The notes under the pieces are model-generated. The model did not search any database, was not told the origin of the DNA, and was given only the letters and a program-made list of their open reading frames with translations. Shown here piece after piece: positions 11,000 to 21,618 of a stretch of 64,000 bases of DNA (within the stretch, counting starts at the first letter, position 1; each line of letters opens with the position of its first letter). A program made the translations under genes and the position numbers. The stretch is from Gaeumannomyces sp. JS-464 (taxonomy: Eukaryota > Ascomycota > Sordariomycetes > Magnaporthales > Magnaporthaceae), in assembly GCA_002197995.1 (NCBI GenBank), contig NGZR01000007.1:1322399-1386398 (forward strand), written 5' to 3'.

Positions 11000-12500
11000 T
11001 TCCGCCGTTAAGCTTTTCGTAAAACCGTCCGCTTTTATGTTAACCGTGCTAACAAGCTTAAAGGTAAAAAGTTAACGCTTTATAATATCGATTACCCATT
11101 TGTAGCGGAGGTCGATTATGCAAGTGCGGGCTAATTTTAACAAGTTTAGCACCGTTGTTTAAGCGTTAGCGCTATCCGTGTATACCACGAGAGTTTTTTG
11201 CTAAAAGTATCCAGTTTTTTTAAAAATGCTTTTAATTTAAAACAAAGCCCGGCCTGTTAGCAAAAGGTTAACGAATTCCGCTTTCGTTATTAACGTTATT
11301 ATAAAAATCTGCTTTTTTAATTGCTAATAAATAAAACTATCTGCTAGCATAACGATTACGCCGCTTGTAAATGCCTTTGTACGAAGGCAGTTAACGAACG
11401 AGGCGTTTTTATAAGCTTTTAAACCTATCGCTTCGGCGTTATAAGTAAGCCTACTAAAAGTAAACACGAGCTTTTTAATGTTAATAATGTAGCGCTAAAA
11501 GTGCTTTAACAATGCCAAATGCTTATTACCGGGATTAGCGTTAACCTTTTGCAACTTTTTTACGGTATACGTAATATTAGGGCGAATAATGCCAGCGAGG
11601 TAGCTAATACTTGCTATTTTCGATTAGTAGCGCAAAACCTCCCAATGCGGGAAAGGGTTCCAAATAATTGGCATTATAAAGTTAAAAAGCTAAAACGTTT
11701 TTACTATTTTAAAATCCTCCCGTTCGTATTTAGTAATAATTTTATTAATATAATCGCGTTAATAAAAGCTTATAATTTTCCGTTGGCGATTTTTTACAAT
11801 TTTCATGCCGAGGAACGTTTTTACGTTAGTTAAAGCGGTTATTTCGAACTAGCTACCCATTTTAATAGCGATGGTTTTAATTTCCATAACCGTACGAGCA
11901 GTAATTTAAAAATCGTTTACGTAAAGTAATAGCATAACGCCCGTTTTCTTTTTACGGTAAAAGCAAACGTTTTGTCACGGTTCGGCAGTAAAAGCCTCCA
12001 CCCACTTGCTACCAAAAGGACGACTAAGCCAAAGCTAACACTTTGGCTTAATTGGAAGCTCAAGTACCCTTTGTAAGGCAAGGCTGCACGAAAGGGCACG
12101 CCACGCCATAACACGTTTTAATAAATTTATTTAAAGCTAAATGCTTTAAACTTTAAAATAATCGTTTAATACTATTATAAAAGCGATTTGCGAAAACCGT
12201 AAAATGCTTTTTTTAAACGGTAATAATAGCTTTTTTACTTAACCGAAATGTTTTAAAATTGCTATACGTATATTATAACGTTATTAAATACGACAGCGCT
12301 AAAATAGGTAATTACGAAATCGAATTAGCGGCATTTAAAGTTATTAACAGTTATAAGCATAAAAAACACCTTTATAAACGTTGCATAAGCGATTGCCGCG
12401 TACGTTATAACTTTATCCTCGCCCGAAATATCGTCGTAATTGCTGCAAACGATTTAACGCGTTTTAATTTTTTTTAAAGCACCGTTAAACGTTAGTTTAA
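11000..12500 (-). pseudogene. copia reverse transcriptase and RNase H, degraded
   Basis: Upstream of the 141 bp insertion the frame reads LKKAFYGFRKSL, the copia 'LKKALYGLRQSPR' block. Downstream come LLLYVNDF, VKTFLGMKIVKNRQRKII, DYINKIITKYER, YLAGIIRPNITYTVKKL, NANPGNKHLALLKH and LTYNAEAIGLKAYKNASF, the end of RT and start of RNase H. The catalytic YVDD is YVND (11,912-11,923): a G-to-A change on the coding strand removes the first active-site aspartate. The product would be inactive even without the stops. Confidence 0.82.
11973..12113 (+). mobile_element. 141-bp LTR-like element S1, lightly mutated
   Basis: Begins TGTCACGGTTCGG and ends GCCATAACA, flanked by the 5-bp direct repeat CGTTT (11,968-11,972 and 12,114-12,118). 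It interrupts the copia RT frame. It differs from S2 at about eight positions, all transitions, while surrounding DNA is heavily RIP-mutated. It carries the same TAAGCCAAAG/CTTTGGCTTA hairpin as S2. Read as a solo LTR or a very short non-autonomous LTR element; strand is arbitrary. Confidence 0.85.
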
Positions 12501-12773
12501 ACACGTATACCCATTTGCTTGGTAATGTTTTAGCATTTAAAGGCAATTTTTTTTTAACATTTATATGCTTTTTTAAGCAACGTGTTAATTTGCTTTTACA
12601 TTGCTAATTTATAATATCGCTTATATTCGGCTTTATGCTTTACCGCGTTATAATAATAAGCTAAAATATACAGTATTCCCGGCACCGTAACGATATTAAA
12701 AAGCGTAAAGTTAGGAATTTTAAAACCGCCGATTTTTTAAAGCAAAACGATATCGTTATCCGGGTACGTAACG

Positions 12774-13872
12774 TTAACAAATGCAAAACCCGTTTTTGCA
12801 GTTTTTTTTAGCAGCTTTAATATTCGTATTAAAGCTGTAAAAGCTTTCGTCGTTTCCGGCGTTTTTAAAGTTACCCGGATTTTTTTCCGCCACTTTTTTA
12901 ATATTTTTAAGCTCGAAGCAAGCCGTTGTAAATGCCTCCGCGGGCTTCCTTTTTTTGCAAGTTTTTGGTATTAAAACTTCGTAATGCTTAAAAGCCGTTA
13001 AGCGCTTTTTTAATTGCCGGTTATTTGGCGAAAGCGGCGGCCGCTTTTTACAGGTTTTTTTTGGGCGTTGCGAGCACCGTAACCGCTTCGTTACCAAGCT
13101 TAGGAGTTTTTTTTTAAATGTTAATATGCCCGGGCCGGCGGGCTTTTTAAGCTTTTTAGGCTTTATAGCGGTAAGCTTTTCGTTTTCCACTTTGGTTTCC
13201 CCGGTTTTTTTCGCAAACGATAAATCGTTTTTATTTCCGAGGCCGGCAGTATCGCTAATTACACCGGTATTACTATCGTTATTATCGGTGGAATTAGTAA
13301 TTAGGCTAATATTATAAACCTAAATACCCATTTTAAAGTAAAGGTTTTTAATAACGGCTTTGTTAACCGTATTAGTAGTAATCGCCTTTTTAACAAAATT
13401 ATAAAGCGATTTCCGGCGCTTATTAACACCTTCGTTAATCCGTGCGTTACGGCAACGGAAAACCTTATTAGTACCGTTCGGCTTAATTAGCAAAACTTTG
13501 TTATTAAAGCCTTCCCAACCTATAAGCCGGCCTTTTATTACTTTAAAGGCCATTTTACTAGCTTTAGCTTATTTGCCGTTTTTAATTAGCATTTAAACGA
13601 CCGCGCTTTAAATGCGGAAAGTACGGATTAGTGGTTGGTAATATTCCTCGTTAAAGTTAATTGTTTTTGCTTACGCTTTATACGGGCTTTTTTTACCGTT
13701 AAAAGCTATATTTGAAGTATAATTTAGCACTTTTTTCACTATTTGTAAAACATATACCTAGTACTTTTTGCAAGCCGTTAATATTAATCCCGGCGCGAGC
13801 CGCGTTAAGTATAATACGGTTAGCACGTTTAACGATGCTGTTTATTTTCAAGCATCGCGCCGGGTTAATTTC
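12774..13872 (-). pseudogene. copia integrase and linker, degraded
   Basis: The integrase end reads CLKINSIVKRANRIILNAARAG (13,872 leftward), matching the copia 'NG-AERANRTILNAARAML' block. Next come FKVIKGRLIGWEGFNNKV and KVFRCRNARINEG (13,553-13,440), the GKG-like C-terminal module, then a charged linker (13,190-12,774) with a PKTCKKR...ELKNIKKV stretch preceding RT. Integrase catalyses insertion of the cDNA. It is truncated by X1. Confidence 0.75.
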
Positions 13873-13877
13873 GCAAG

Positions 13878-14093
13878 TGTTAAAAGGTCGGTTTTTATTA
13901 GTGCAGCTATAAGCTCCGGCCCGTAGCTGGTAGCCTACCGGAGCGCGCCATATTAACGCACTAACCACGCTATTAATATATAGCCGGATCCGCTTTTAAA
14001 TTTGCGAAACAGCTTTTTTTATTTCCTAGCTTTTATAATTTGTTAATTTATTAAAATCCTTATAAACGTGCATTACGTTGTAAAACTTTTATA
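13878..14093 (+). repeat. X1 5' LTR (216 bp)
   Basis: Begins TGTTAAAAGGTCGG and ends ACTTTTATA (expected ...ACA after a C-to-T change). It is the same length as both X2 LTRs. The five bases to its left are GCAAG; the partner TSD is not found because the right end of X1 is lost. Confidence 0.85.
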
Positions 14094-16673
14094 ATAAAAA
14101 CCATTTAAAAGGAATACGTAAAAGCGAGCGCGGATATCGCCGTCGCTAACCGAGGAAAAACGGCTACGAACGTTTTTAATTCCCGATAATAATAGCTTTA
14201 CGAAAAGCGGATTGCTAAAAAGCGACTTGTTAAGCGAGGCAGCTTTTGTTAATTTACAAACAGCTTTTATTACGCCGGAAAAAAGCTTAAAAAAATTACA
14301 AAAAAAGTTTAACACGCTATAAGAAAAACGTTTTTTTTAAGCTTTGCTCGAACAAGCGGAAAAGGAAAAATAAACGGGAAAAAAAAGGATAAAACCGCTA
14401 TTAGCGTTTAGCTAAAAGCGGAAGCAACCGCCGTTAAAAAGCTCGAAACCGAGCAAAATAAAAAGGCTTAATTAAAGTTTTTAAAAAAAAAACCCTCCGA
14501 ATCGCGGAAAGGATATAACGAATATTATAACGTTTAACCCACTTAGCGAAATCTCCCAAATAACGCTATTTTAAAGCATAAAGCAAGCAATTATAGCTTT
14601 AATTAAAGCCGTAATAGCTATTAAACATCGCTTAATCGAAAGGGAGTTTTACATTTTAAAGCTAAACGAAAACGAGTAACCCGACCTAAATAAAAATTAT
14701 AAAAAAAAGCTAACGAAATGGCTTATTTAAAACGAAACGCAAATTTTATTTCATTTTTATATAAAAAAGCTAATTTTTAAGTTTAATATAAATAAAAAAT
14801 AAAACTTATTAAGTAATAATATAAAAACCTGGTACGAAATTTACCAAACGCTTTTTTAATCGCGCAAAAAGCAAATAAAGCAGTTTTTTAAAACGGGAGG
14901 TAAAAATGCGAAATATAACCCTACGAAAATATTAACAAATTTTACTTCACGTTCGGCACCGTTTAAAATAAACGGCCGCGCAAATATAATTACGGGTTTT
15001 TAAATAAAAAAAAGGCTAATTTTTTAACAAATTCGGCTTAATATTTAAAAACGTGCTAAGCCGGGCTGGTAGTAATACTTGTTACGGTTCGGCAGTAGGA
15101 GCCTCCACCCACTTGCTACCAAAAGGACGACTAAGCCAAAGCTAACACTTTGGCTTAATTGGAGGCTTAAGTACCCTTCGTGAGGCAAGGCTGCACGAAA
15201 GGGCACGCCACGCCATGACAATACTTAAAAAAACGAAATTTAAGCTCGTTTTTTTAAAGGGATTTTTTAACCGCAGTTTCGCAAACGTTTTAGCGGTTAT
15301 TAAACTTTTAAACGAATATTACGCATATTTAACCGAGCTTTACGCCCGCGCAATGGGATAAAAACGCATTTAATAGTTTTTAAACTTAAAAAAGGAGCGT
15401 TAAAAGCGGAAAGAAAGGAAAAAAGGATAAAAAGCAAAGCATAATTAAAACCCGTAATAAAGCAGCCCATTTAACCCCGCTTAAAAACCCGTTACCATTA
15501 TAACGAATTCCACTAATAATAACGTTACCCGAAATTTTAACGGCAACGTAATAATAAACGTTGCAAAAATCGGCGGGCAAAAGCGTGAAAACCGCGGGGG
15601 CGCCCAAAGAAAAAATGCTAACAAAGCCCGAAAAAGCGGCCCCCGCTAAGCCTAATAAATTTCCTAAAAAAAGCACCGCCGTTAAAAACAAGGCCGCTAT
15701 TTACGCTGCGGTGCAAATAACTATTACCAAACGAAATGCTTTTACGAGCTAGTAACCCGCTTTAAAAACGCCGAAAGGACGGCTATTCGCGGGGCTGGTT
15801 TTAATAGTAAGGAATTTCCTTTTTAGCTAAAAGGAAAAAACGAACCGACGAAATAAGCCGAAAGTTAAAAAAAAAGTAGCTTTAAAGCAAAATCGTGCTT
15901 TAAGGAAAAAAAAGCTTTAATAGCTTTTGCAAATGCGGAAAAAAATATAAAAAACACATTTAACATACATTTTAACAATAATTAATAATACAAAATTGTT
16001 TAACGCATTTGTAAATAAAAATTGCGAATATTACGCAGTTATTAATAAAAACGCCGCCGTTAAAACGGGGTTATTTATTTACCGGATTTCGCTAAAAACG
16101 TTAAAAAAAAGCCATTATAAAAAAAAGAAAAGTAATTTAAAAAATTACTTATTTTTTTTAAAAAACGAAAACCGGTGTAAAAAAAGGGTTTACGTTTATA
16201 TAATACTAAGCTTTACTTAACGATTTATTTTAAAAAAGCTATAATTAATGCATTATTAAACGGCATTTATTTTACATATATCGAAAATATAAATGGGAAA
16301 AACGCGCTTTTAAATGCGTTATTTGCTCCCGGAAAAACGGTTGCAAAAAAGGAAAGCAAAAGCGAACGCGGTAAAAATACGAGTAGTTACATTTGCCTGA
16401 TATTACGAATTAATCGCGATTATAAAAAGGGAACCCGCGGCGCGAGCTGCAATTTATGCGGCTTTTATATCCGACGTTAAAAAAGCATTAAAAAAAGGTT
16501 TTTAAAACGGAAATTTAATTACGAAAGTTTATTTCGCGGGAATTTTACAATTTATTCCCGTTATTTATAAAACAAAAAGCAAACAAACTAAACCCGTATA
16601 AACTGGGTGTAAACCACGAAATAAAAATTAAAAAAAAACGCTAACGGGGTTAAGCTTTTTTTATTTTAAAAAC
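14094..16673 (+). pseudogene. X1 gag-like and protease regions, degraded
   Basis: The first 1.8 kb is lysine-rich and shares many segments with the X2 gag piece (minus strand, 58,238-59,337) and with 38,250-39,112. Around 15,996 the frame reads NAFVNKNCEYYAVINKNAAVKTGL; comparison with W (MDLKCEYYAVISEKFAIKL) and with retroviral-type aspartic proteases suggests an ancestral 'A-VDSGC-YYAVI' active site, with the DSG now NKN. The later VYVYIILSFT..RFIL stretch fits the protease C-terminus. No RT follows before the match to X2 ends. Confidence 0.65.
15080..15220 (+). mobile_element. 141-bp LTR-like element S2, nearly intact
   Basis: TGTTACGGTTCGG...GCCATGACA with the direct repeat ATACT on both sides (15,075-15,079 and 15,221-15,225). 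The X2 copy has an uninterrupted site here (minus strand near 58,360), confirming an insertion. Two nested inverted repeats sit inside: GAGCCTCCA with TGGAGGCTT, and TAAGCCAAAG (15,132) with CTTTGGCTTA (15,148) around a 6-base loop. No open frame. Confidence 0.9.
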
Positions 16674-17889
16674 TGTTGGTAAAAGTGGTACTTTTATAAG
16701 CACGGAGATTTTTAAAAGAAATAAACAAAGATTTATAAATTTGGAACTGGTATTTGTTGTAATGCATATTTCGAAAGGAATTTAATTACAAAAAAAGGAT
16801 TGCAAAATCCCCTTTTATAGGCTTATGGAAGCGCACGGTTTATAAACTTACTGCTTTACAAAACGTGGGGTTTCTTTTAATGCACGCGCTAATTACGTGG
16901 ATTAACACTAGCAATTCTTTTTTTAAACCCGTGCATTAGTTAAATGCTCGTTTTCCAAATCCGGGGATTTAATAATACTAGTAACAAAAGAATCCGGATT
17001 TGGCAGTTTGCTTTAGGAATAAAAAGAAAAAGAAAAAAAGGAAAAGCTGTGTTTAATATCGGTAAAAATTAAATAGGAATAATAAAAAGTGGAGTAATGC
17101 TTAGTTAAGCGCTTGTAAAATTAGGTGGCGCCGATTTAAATGCGCGCAATAGCGGTAAACAGGCTTAATAGAAATTTATTAAACCGTGCGTTTGTTAATT
17201 TGTAAAAATAGGAAAAAACGGATCGCGAGTATAACTTACAAAGCTTAGTTTGGGATATATAAAAGGCCGTAAGTTGCTTTAATCGTTGTGATTTTAAATT
17301 GGCTTTTTTATATTTACAACGCTTTAATTGCCTGCCTACTTGCCGATTTCCGCTTCCCCATTTTGCTAATCGTTCGATTACCGCGATAGTGTTTTCCCGC
17401 TTTTTTGGATTTAACAAAAGAAAATTTATCGCTAAAAGTTAAATTAGCATTAAAACGGTTTCGAATAGTGGCGTTAAAAAAAACTCGTGCTAAAAAGGGA
17501 AAAGGCAAAACTCTTGCTCGCCCGCGCCCTGCCAAAGGCAAATAAAGATCGTTTTTATGCTTAACTTGTTTTAACTTTCTTTTAGCCGGCAAGTTTAATA
17601 AAATTAAGTGCTTTAACACCGAGCCGGCCGGTAACCGTTGCTAGTTTTATGCTTTTAGTTATTCGTGTTAACCGGTGTAAGTCATTTTTTAAGCCTTAGT
17701 TTGCTAATTTTTTGCGCTAACGATTGGTAATCCTAAAATCGCAATGGCTCCAGCTAAAAATTTTATAACTAAATACTTCCGCGAAATTACTGTTAATAAA
17801 GTATAATAGCTAATTTTTTGTTTGGTTGCTTTAGTGCTTTGTTAACCGTGCTTTCGCTATTTTTAGGATTTCGCGAAATGGTGCACCAA
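16674..17889. other. Unassigned 1.2-kb RIP-mutated segment
   Basis: It lies between the point where X1 stops matching X2 and the 3' tail of LINE Y. Minus-strand frames at 17,619-17,314 and 17,417-17,136 look protein-like (AKRKLKQVKHKNDLYLPLAGRG; RLAKWGSGNRQVGRQLKRCKYK; LTNARFNKFLLSLFTAIAR), basic with few stops. I cannot name the family; a DNA-transposon remnant is possible. No terminal inverted repeat was found. Confidence 0.35.
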
Positions 17890-20800
17890 AAGTAAGTAAG
17901 TAAGTATATTTAACGTCGGTAAATCGGGATTTACCAGTTTTTACTTCCTAAAGGGTATACGACGTGCTAACGCTACTTAAGCTATTTACACCATGCTATA
18001 ATGCTGTTATACGGCTGCTAACAAATTAAACCCGAAGGTATACGGAAGTCGGGCCGCATTTCGGCGCTTTTTGTTAATAAGCGGGCGATCGGCGGAAAGG
18101 CGTATACATATACGCCGGGGTGCTATAAAGCGCTACGAGTGGTAATAATGCTGTCGGCCGGCGGGCGTGCCGGAAAAAGGGTAAGGCCGGGTTTAAGCAA
18201 GGGGTTTTCGGAACTTCCCTTATGCCTAGCCGGGAGTGCGGGGGATTAACGAGCCTATTATTAGTCCTAATAGTATAAAGGAAAAGATAAAAAAAGTAAA
18301 AGAAAAAGGAAAAGGAGCAGGTTATTTGCGGGTTTTATAAGCTTTATTGTTATCGTTTAGCGATAATATAATAGTTGGTTGCTTCGACGAACGAAGCAAA
18401 AAGGGGGGGCTTTTAAAAAAAGCCGTTTTTAATATCCTAGTTTATCGAAAGCCGGGGAAAGGTTCGCTATAAGCCTTTTATTTTTGCCGTTTTAGCCAAT
18501 TTGCAAAATATAAAGTAGGAAAGGGATTTGTTTTTTCCGCAACGGTACGGGTTATCGTTTTCGTGCTAAAACTTTCGGTAGTACCAGTCGAAATCCCCGT
18601 GGCCGGTACGTGCGGCTATTAGCCGTTATAATACCTTCCGGTACAACTGTAACGCTTCGGGCGTATGTTATTGTACCGGCGGGAGGCTTATAGCCTTATA
18701 CCGATTCGGAAAGTTGTTTTTAAACTATGCGTTCCGAGCGTCCCGGGCTGTTTTCCAGGTTAAAGCTTTAACTTCGGCCACCGTTGGTTTAAAATGTTAA
18801 GGTATTAGCAAAGCCGATTTTAACTTTGCTTTAACGTTTGGCTTTTCGTTTTCTGGGATTCCCATATAACCCGGGGATTAACGTACGTATATTTAATGTT
18901 TATTTATAAAGTAATAGATTTTTTTAAAAGCCTTTTATAAATTATTAAAAGCCGTGCTTAAACAGCCGTTAACCGTTAAAGTGTTATTAAAGCACAAATG
19001 GAAAGTGCAATTGCGAAAGCTTTAAACGGCTTTATAAAAGCCTATTCGGGCTTTTTTCGTTTCGCCGTCGAATATTTCCGCGGGATGCGCTAGCCGGCCG
19101 TGCCCGGAAAGTTTGCGTTAACCGGTTTGGTATATTACCTAACCGTATTTAACTGCCCCGTTTTTTGTTTTAAACCCGTCGCTATATATTATAACGTTAG
19201 TAAGTGGAAAAGTGCAAAGCTACGCCGTGAATGCTTTAACGGTTATTTGCTTTTTTTATGTAGTTATTATAAACCCCGTGTATTTATAAAAAAGGTAAGC
19301 CGGGCGAGTGTAAGCCGGAAGGAATCCAGCCGTTTTTTGCAAAAAGGTCGCAAGCTTACTAGGCAAGCTTACTTTGGTTTTTTAAACGTTTAAAACCGGT
19401 TTAACCGCTACGGCTAAAAGGTGATTTTTCGGGACCGTATTTATACGGGCCGCAAAACGAAAGCGTGTTTGTTTTAAAAGCGCTTAAGCATTTAAAATGC
19501 TAAACTCGTAATGCAAAGCGTTTATCGGTATGGTTTTCCAAGCTAAAACCATTGCTTAAAAAAACGCGGTTAAAGCTTTATTAATTTGTTCGATTAAATG
19601 GCTTTAGCGGGTAGTTTGCTATTATGCCGGCTTATACGGGTGTGGTTTGGTTTTACCTTTATACTATACTTCGGCACCGTATAAAGTCGTAGGGATTATA
19701 ACCGTTATAACGGCTTTATAAACCGATTGCGCCGGTATCCCCCTTATCGAGCTCGTAAACTTTCGAAAATGGTTAGTAACGCTTTAAGCTTTTACAACCT
19801 TATTATTAACGTGGGTTTTAAAATTAAGCTTTTAGTTAAAAAAATCCCTAATTACCGTAAAACTTTTGTAATTTGTTATATGGTAAAGCTTTCCGCCGTT
19901 ACCGTTAGGGTTATAGGATTTCTCCGTTTGGAAAAGTGCATAAGTTCGCATTTCCCCGGGTTAAAAGCAATTTTATTAGCTTTGCTTTAACGTAGGATTT
20001 TTATAACCGTAGCTTTTGCTTTACGAAAGCACTTTTTTAAAGTGCTACCCGTTACGCAAATGTTTATATCGTCCGCGTATTCGTATTTAACCGCTTTTGC
20101 TTTAAGTAGGATTTCGGCCATATAAAGCATAAATAAAACCGGTAATGCTGGTAACTTTTAAAGTAGCTCGCAATTCGGGGGAAAAAAAAGTGCCGTAACA
20201 TTTTGCAAACGTATTTTAATTACCTTATTTTTTACAAAAGATAATACGTATTGTATAAGCGTTAAGTCCCACTTTTAATTTAATAGCTTCCGAAAAAGCT
20301 TTCGGCGAAGTACGGCGTCGAAAGCCTTTTATACGTTTATAATAACGAAAGCGGCCGTTTTACCTTTTTAAAACGCTTTTTTCATTTCGTAAGTTACGCA
20401 TGCCGTTAAATCGGTGGCGGCCTTTTTAAAAGTAACCCCGGCGTGTTACGGTGCTATTAGCCTAAATTGTAACGCGAAAAATGCCATCCGCGAAGCTATT
20501 AAACGTTTTAACCTTTTTTTTAAACACGGAAGTAAAGCTATTAGGCGGTAAGATTTCGGATTCGTTAAATCCTTTTTATTCGGCTTTTTTAGCATTACCA
20601 CTTTCGCTATGCGAAAAGGGCCCGGGTAGTGCCCGGCTTTAAAACATGCTTTAAAAAAAGCCTTAACGTATTTTCCTATTACCAGCTATGCTATTGTAAA
20701 CAATTTAACCGATAAGGAGTTAACGTTTAAAACCGTGTTTGCCGTGCTTATAATGCATTTCCGGCATTTTTTTAAAAAAACGTAAAGGTTTTACGAAAGT

Positions 20801-21440
20801 TGTGCGGTTTTTTAAAAAGCCTTTTACTACAGCGGGTTTTTTTGTAAATCGTTCTTCGTTGTAAACCTGCGAAGGATTTTGCGGCCTAATGCTTTCGTTT
20901 TGTTTTTTAAAGCTATTATAACCTTTTTATTAATATTTAACGGAAAAAGCCGTATAGCAAATGCAAATTTATGCCATTTTATAACACGGTATAACGTTTT
21001 CGAAAAATCTATTTTTTTTAATATATTTGCTTAATGCTGTTTTTTAACCGTCCGAACCGTTGTTTTTAAAGCACGGGCTTCGGCCGTAAAAAGCCCGCCG
21101 TTTTCCATAGCTTTTACAAAGTCCCGTTAAGCGTTAATGCACTTTTCGTTTTATTAAAGTTAGCCTTTTCTTTTAGTTTTAAACCCTCGGTTAAAGGCTA
21201 TTAACGCATTTTTTTTAGCAAGTTTGTTAATGCTTTGGCCGTTTTATTAAAGTAGTTCGTAATGCTTAAATTTGAAAATAGCGGTAAGTTGCCGGCCTTT
21301 ATTATTATCGCGTTTGCGAAAATCGGTAATTTATCGTTTAATAGCGTAACACGTTAACAATTCGAAGCGAAATTGTTAAAGTTAAAAACCTCGACCCGTA
21401 TTATGCGGTAGTTCGAATCGACTGTTAGTAAAAAGTCGAT
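17890..21440 (-). mobile_element. LINE Y (Tad1-like non-LTR retrotransposon), 3' part
   Basis: Minus-strand element with (TTAC)n 3' tail at 17,890-17,904, a 3' UTR to about 18,250, and endonuclease-RT coding sequence up to 21,440, where element W interrupts it. The remainder resumes at 63,860. The 3' UTR matches the little-mutated fragment at 1281-1735. Confidence 0.85.
18500..21440 (-). pseudogene. LINE Y ORF2: endonuclease-reverse transcriptase, degraded
   Basis: Reading leftward from 21,440: an endonuclease end (FLLTVDSNYRIIRVEVFNFN), then RT with SYRLIALLPCLKKGLKRLI, QHAGVTFKKAATDLTA, and the catalytic YADDINICVTGSTL (YADD at 20,079-20,068, intact). After that come KCELMHFSK and YKAVITVIIPTTLYGAEV, and near 18,600 a C-terminal Cys/His-rich stretch resembling the C-terminal zinc finger of such LINEs. 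The many TAA/TAG stops are the RIP type. RT would copy the element's RNA at the nicked target. Confidence 0.8.
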
Positions 21441-21618
21441 TGTTATAGTTCCGTGCTTTAAGCATGGAAGTAATAATTTAAAAGTTACCTTTAAACCAAC
21501 TTGTATATATATAAAAACCATACAACTTTTCTCATAGCCTTTTTTTTTCCTTTTTATTTTTTAAAATAACATCATTTTAACCTTTACTAGCGACCACTTA
21601 ATAGCCAGGTTTATTACA
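21441..21618 (+). repeat. W 5' LTR
   Basis: TGTTATAGTTCCGTGC...TTTATTACA, preceded by TSD TCGAT. It contains a TATATATATAAAA promoter-like stretch near 21,510. It is more AT-rich than the 3' LTR, with transition differences. Confidence 0.88.

Larger units (their letters stand above)
10598..13877 (-). mobile_element. Ty1/copia retrotransposon, RIP-degraded, 5' part missing
   Basis: Read on the minus strand this is a copia pol. In order: integrase core and C-terminus, linker, reverse transcriptase, RNase H. It is cut on the right by X1 at 13,878 (inside the integrase) and in the RT by the 141 bp element at 11,973. The rest of the integrase, gag and the 5' LTR are not found to the right. The left end is approximate; no LTR could be fixed. 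Stops are almost all TAA/TAG where Gln or Trp is expected, as RIP produces. Confidence 0.8.
13878..16673 (+). mobile_element. Element X, copy 1 (Ty3/gypsy-type), truncated
   Basis: Starts with a TG...(C)A LTR inserted in the copia integrase and continues through gag-like and protease regions. It matches X2 all the way to about 16,673 and then diverges, so pol and the 3' LTR are missing here. It is interrupted at 15,080 by the 141-bp element; X2 has the uninterrupted site. Very AT-rich with transitions typical of RIP. Confidence 0.8.

Noticed and set aside
15928..15965. A possible zinc knuckle in X gag (FCKCGKKYKKHI)
   Set aside because: Copy X2 has PHKCG at the same place; TGC in one and CAC in the other both derive from CGC, so the ancestral residue was probably Arg and the first cysteine is a RIP artefact.
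16880..17010. Repeated arcs (CCGGGGATTT, AATCCGGATTTGG) as terminal inverted repeats of the unknown segment
   Set aside because: They are internal and not mirrored at the segment's ends, and no TSD was found.
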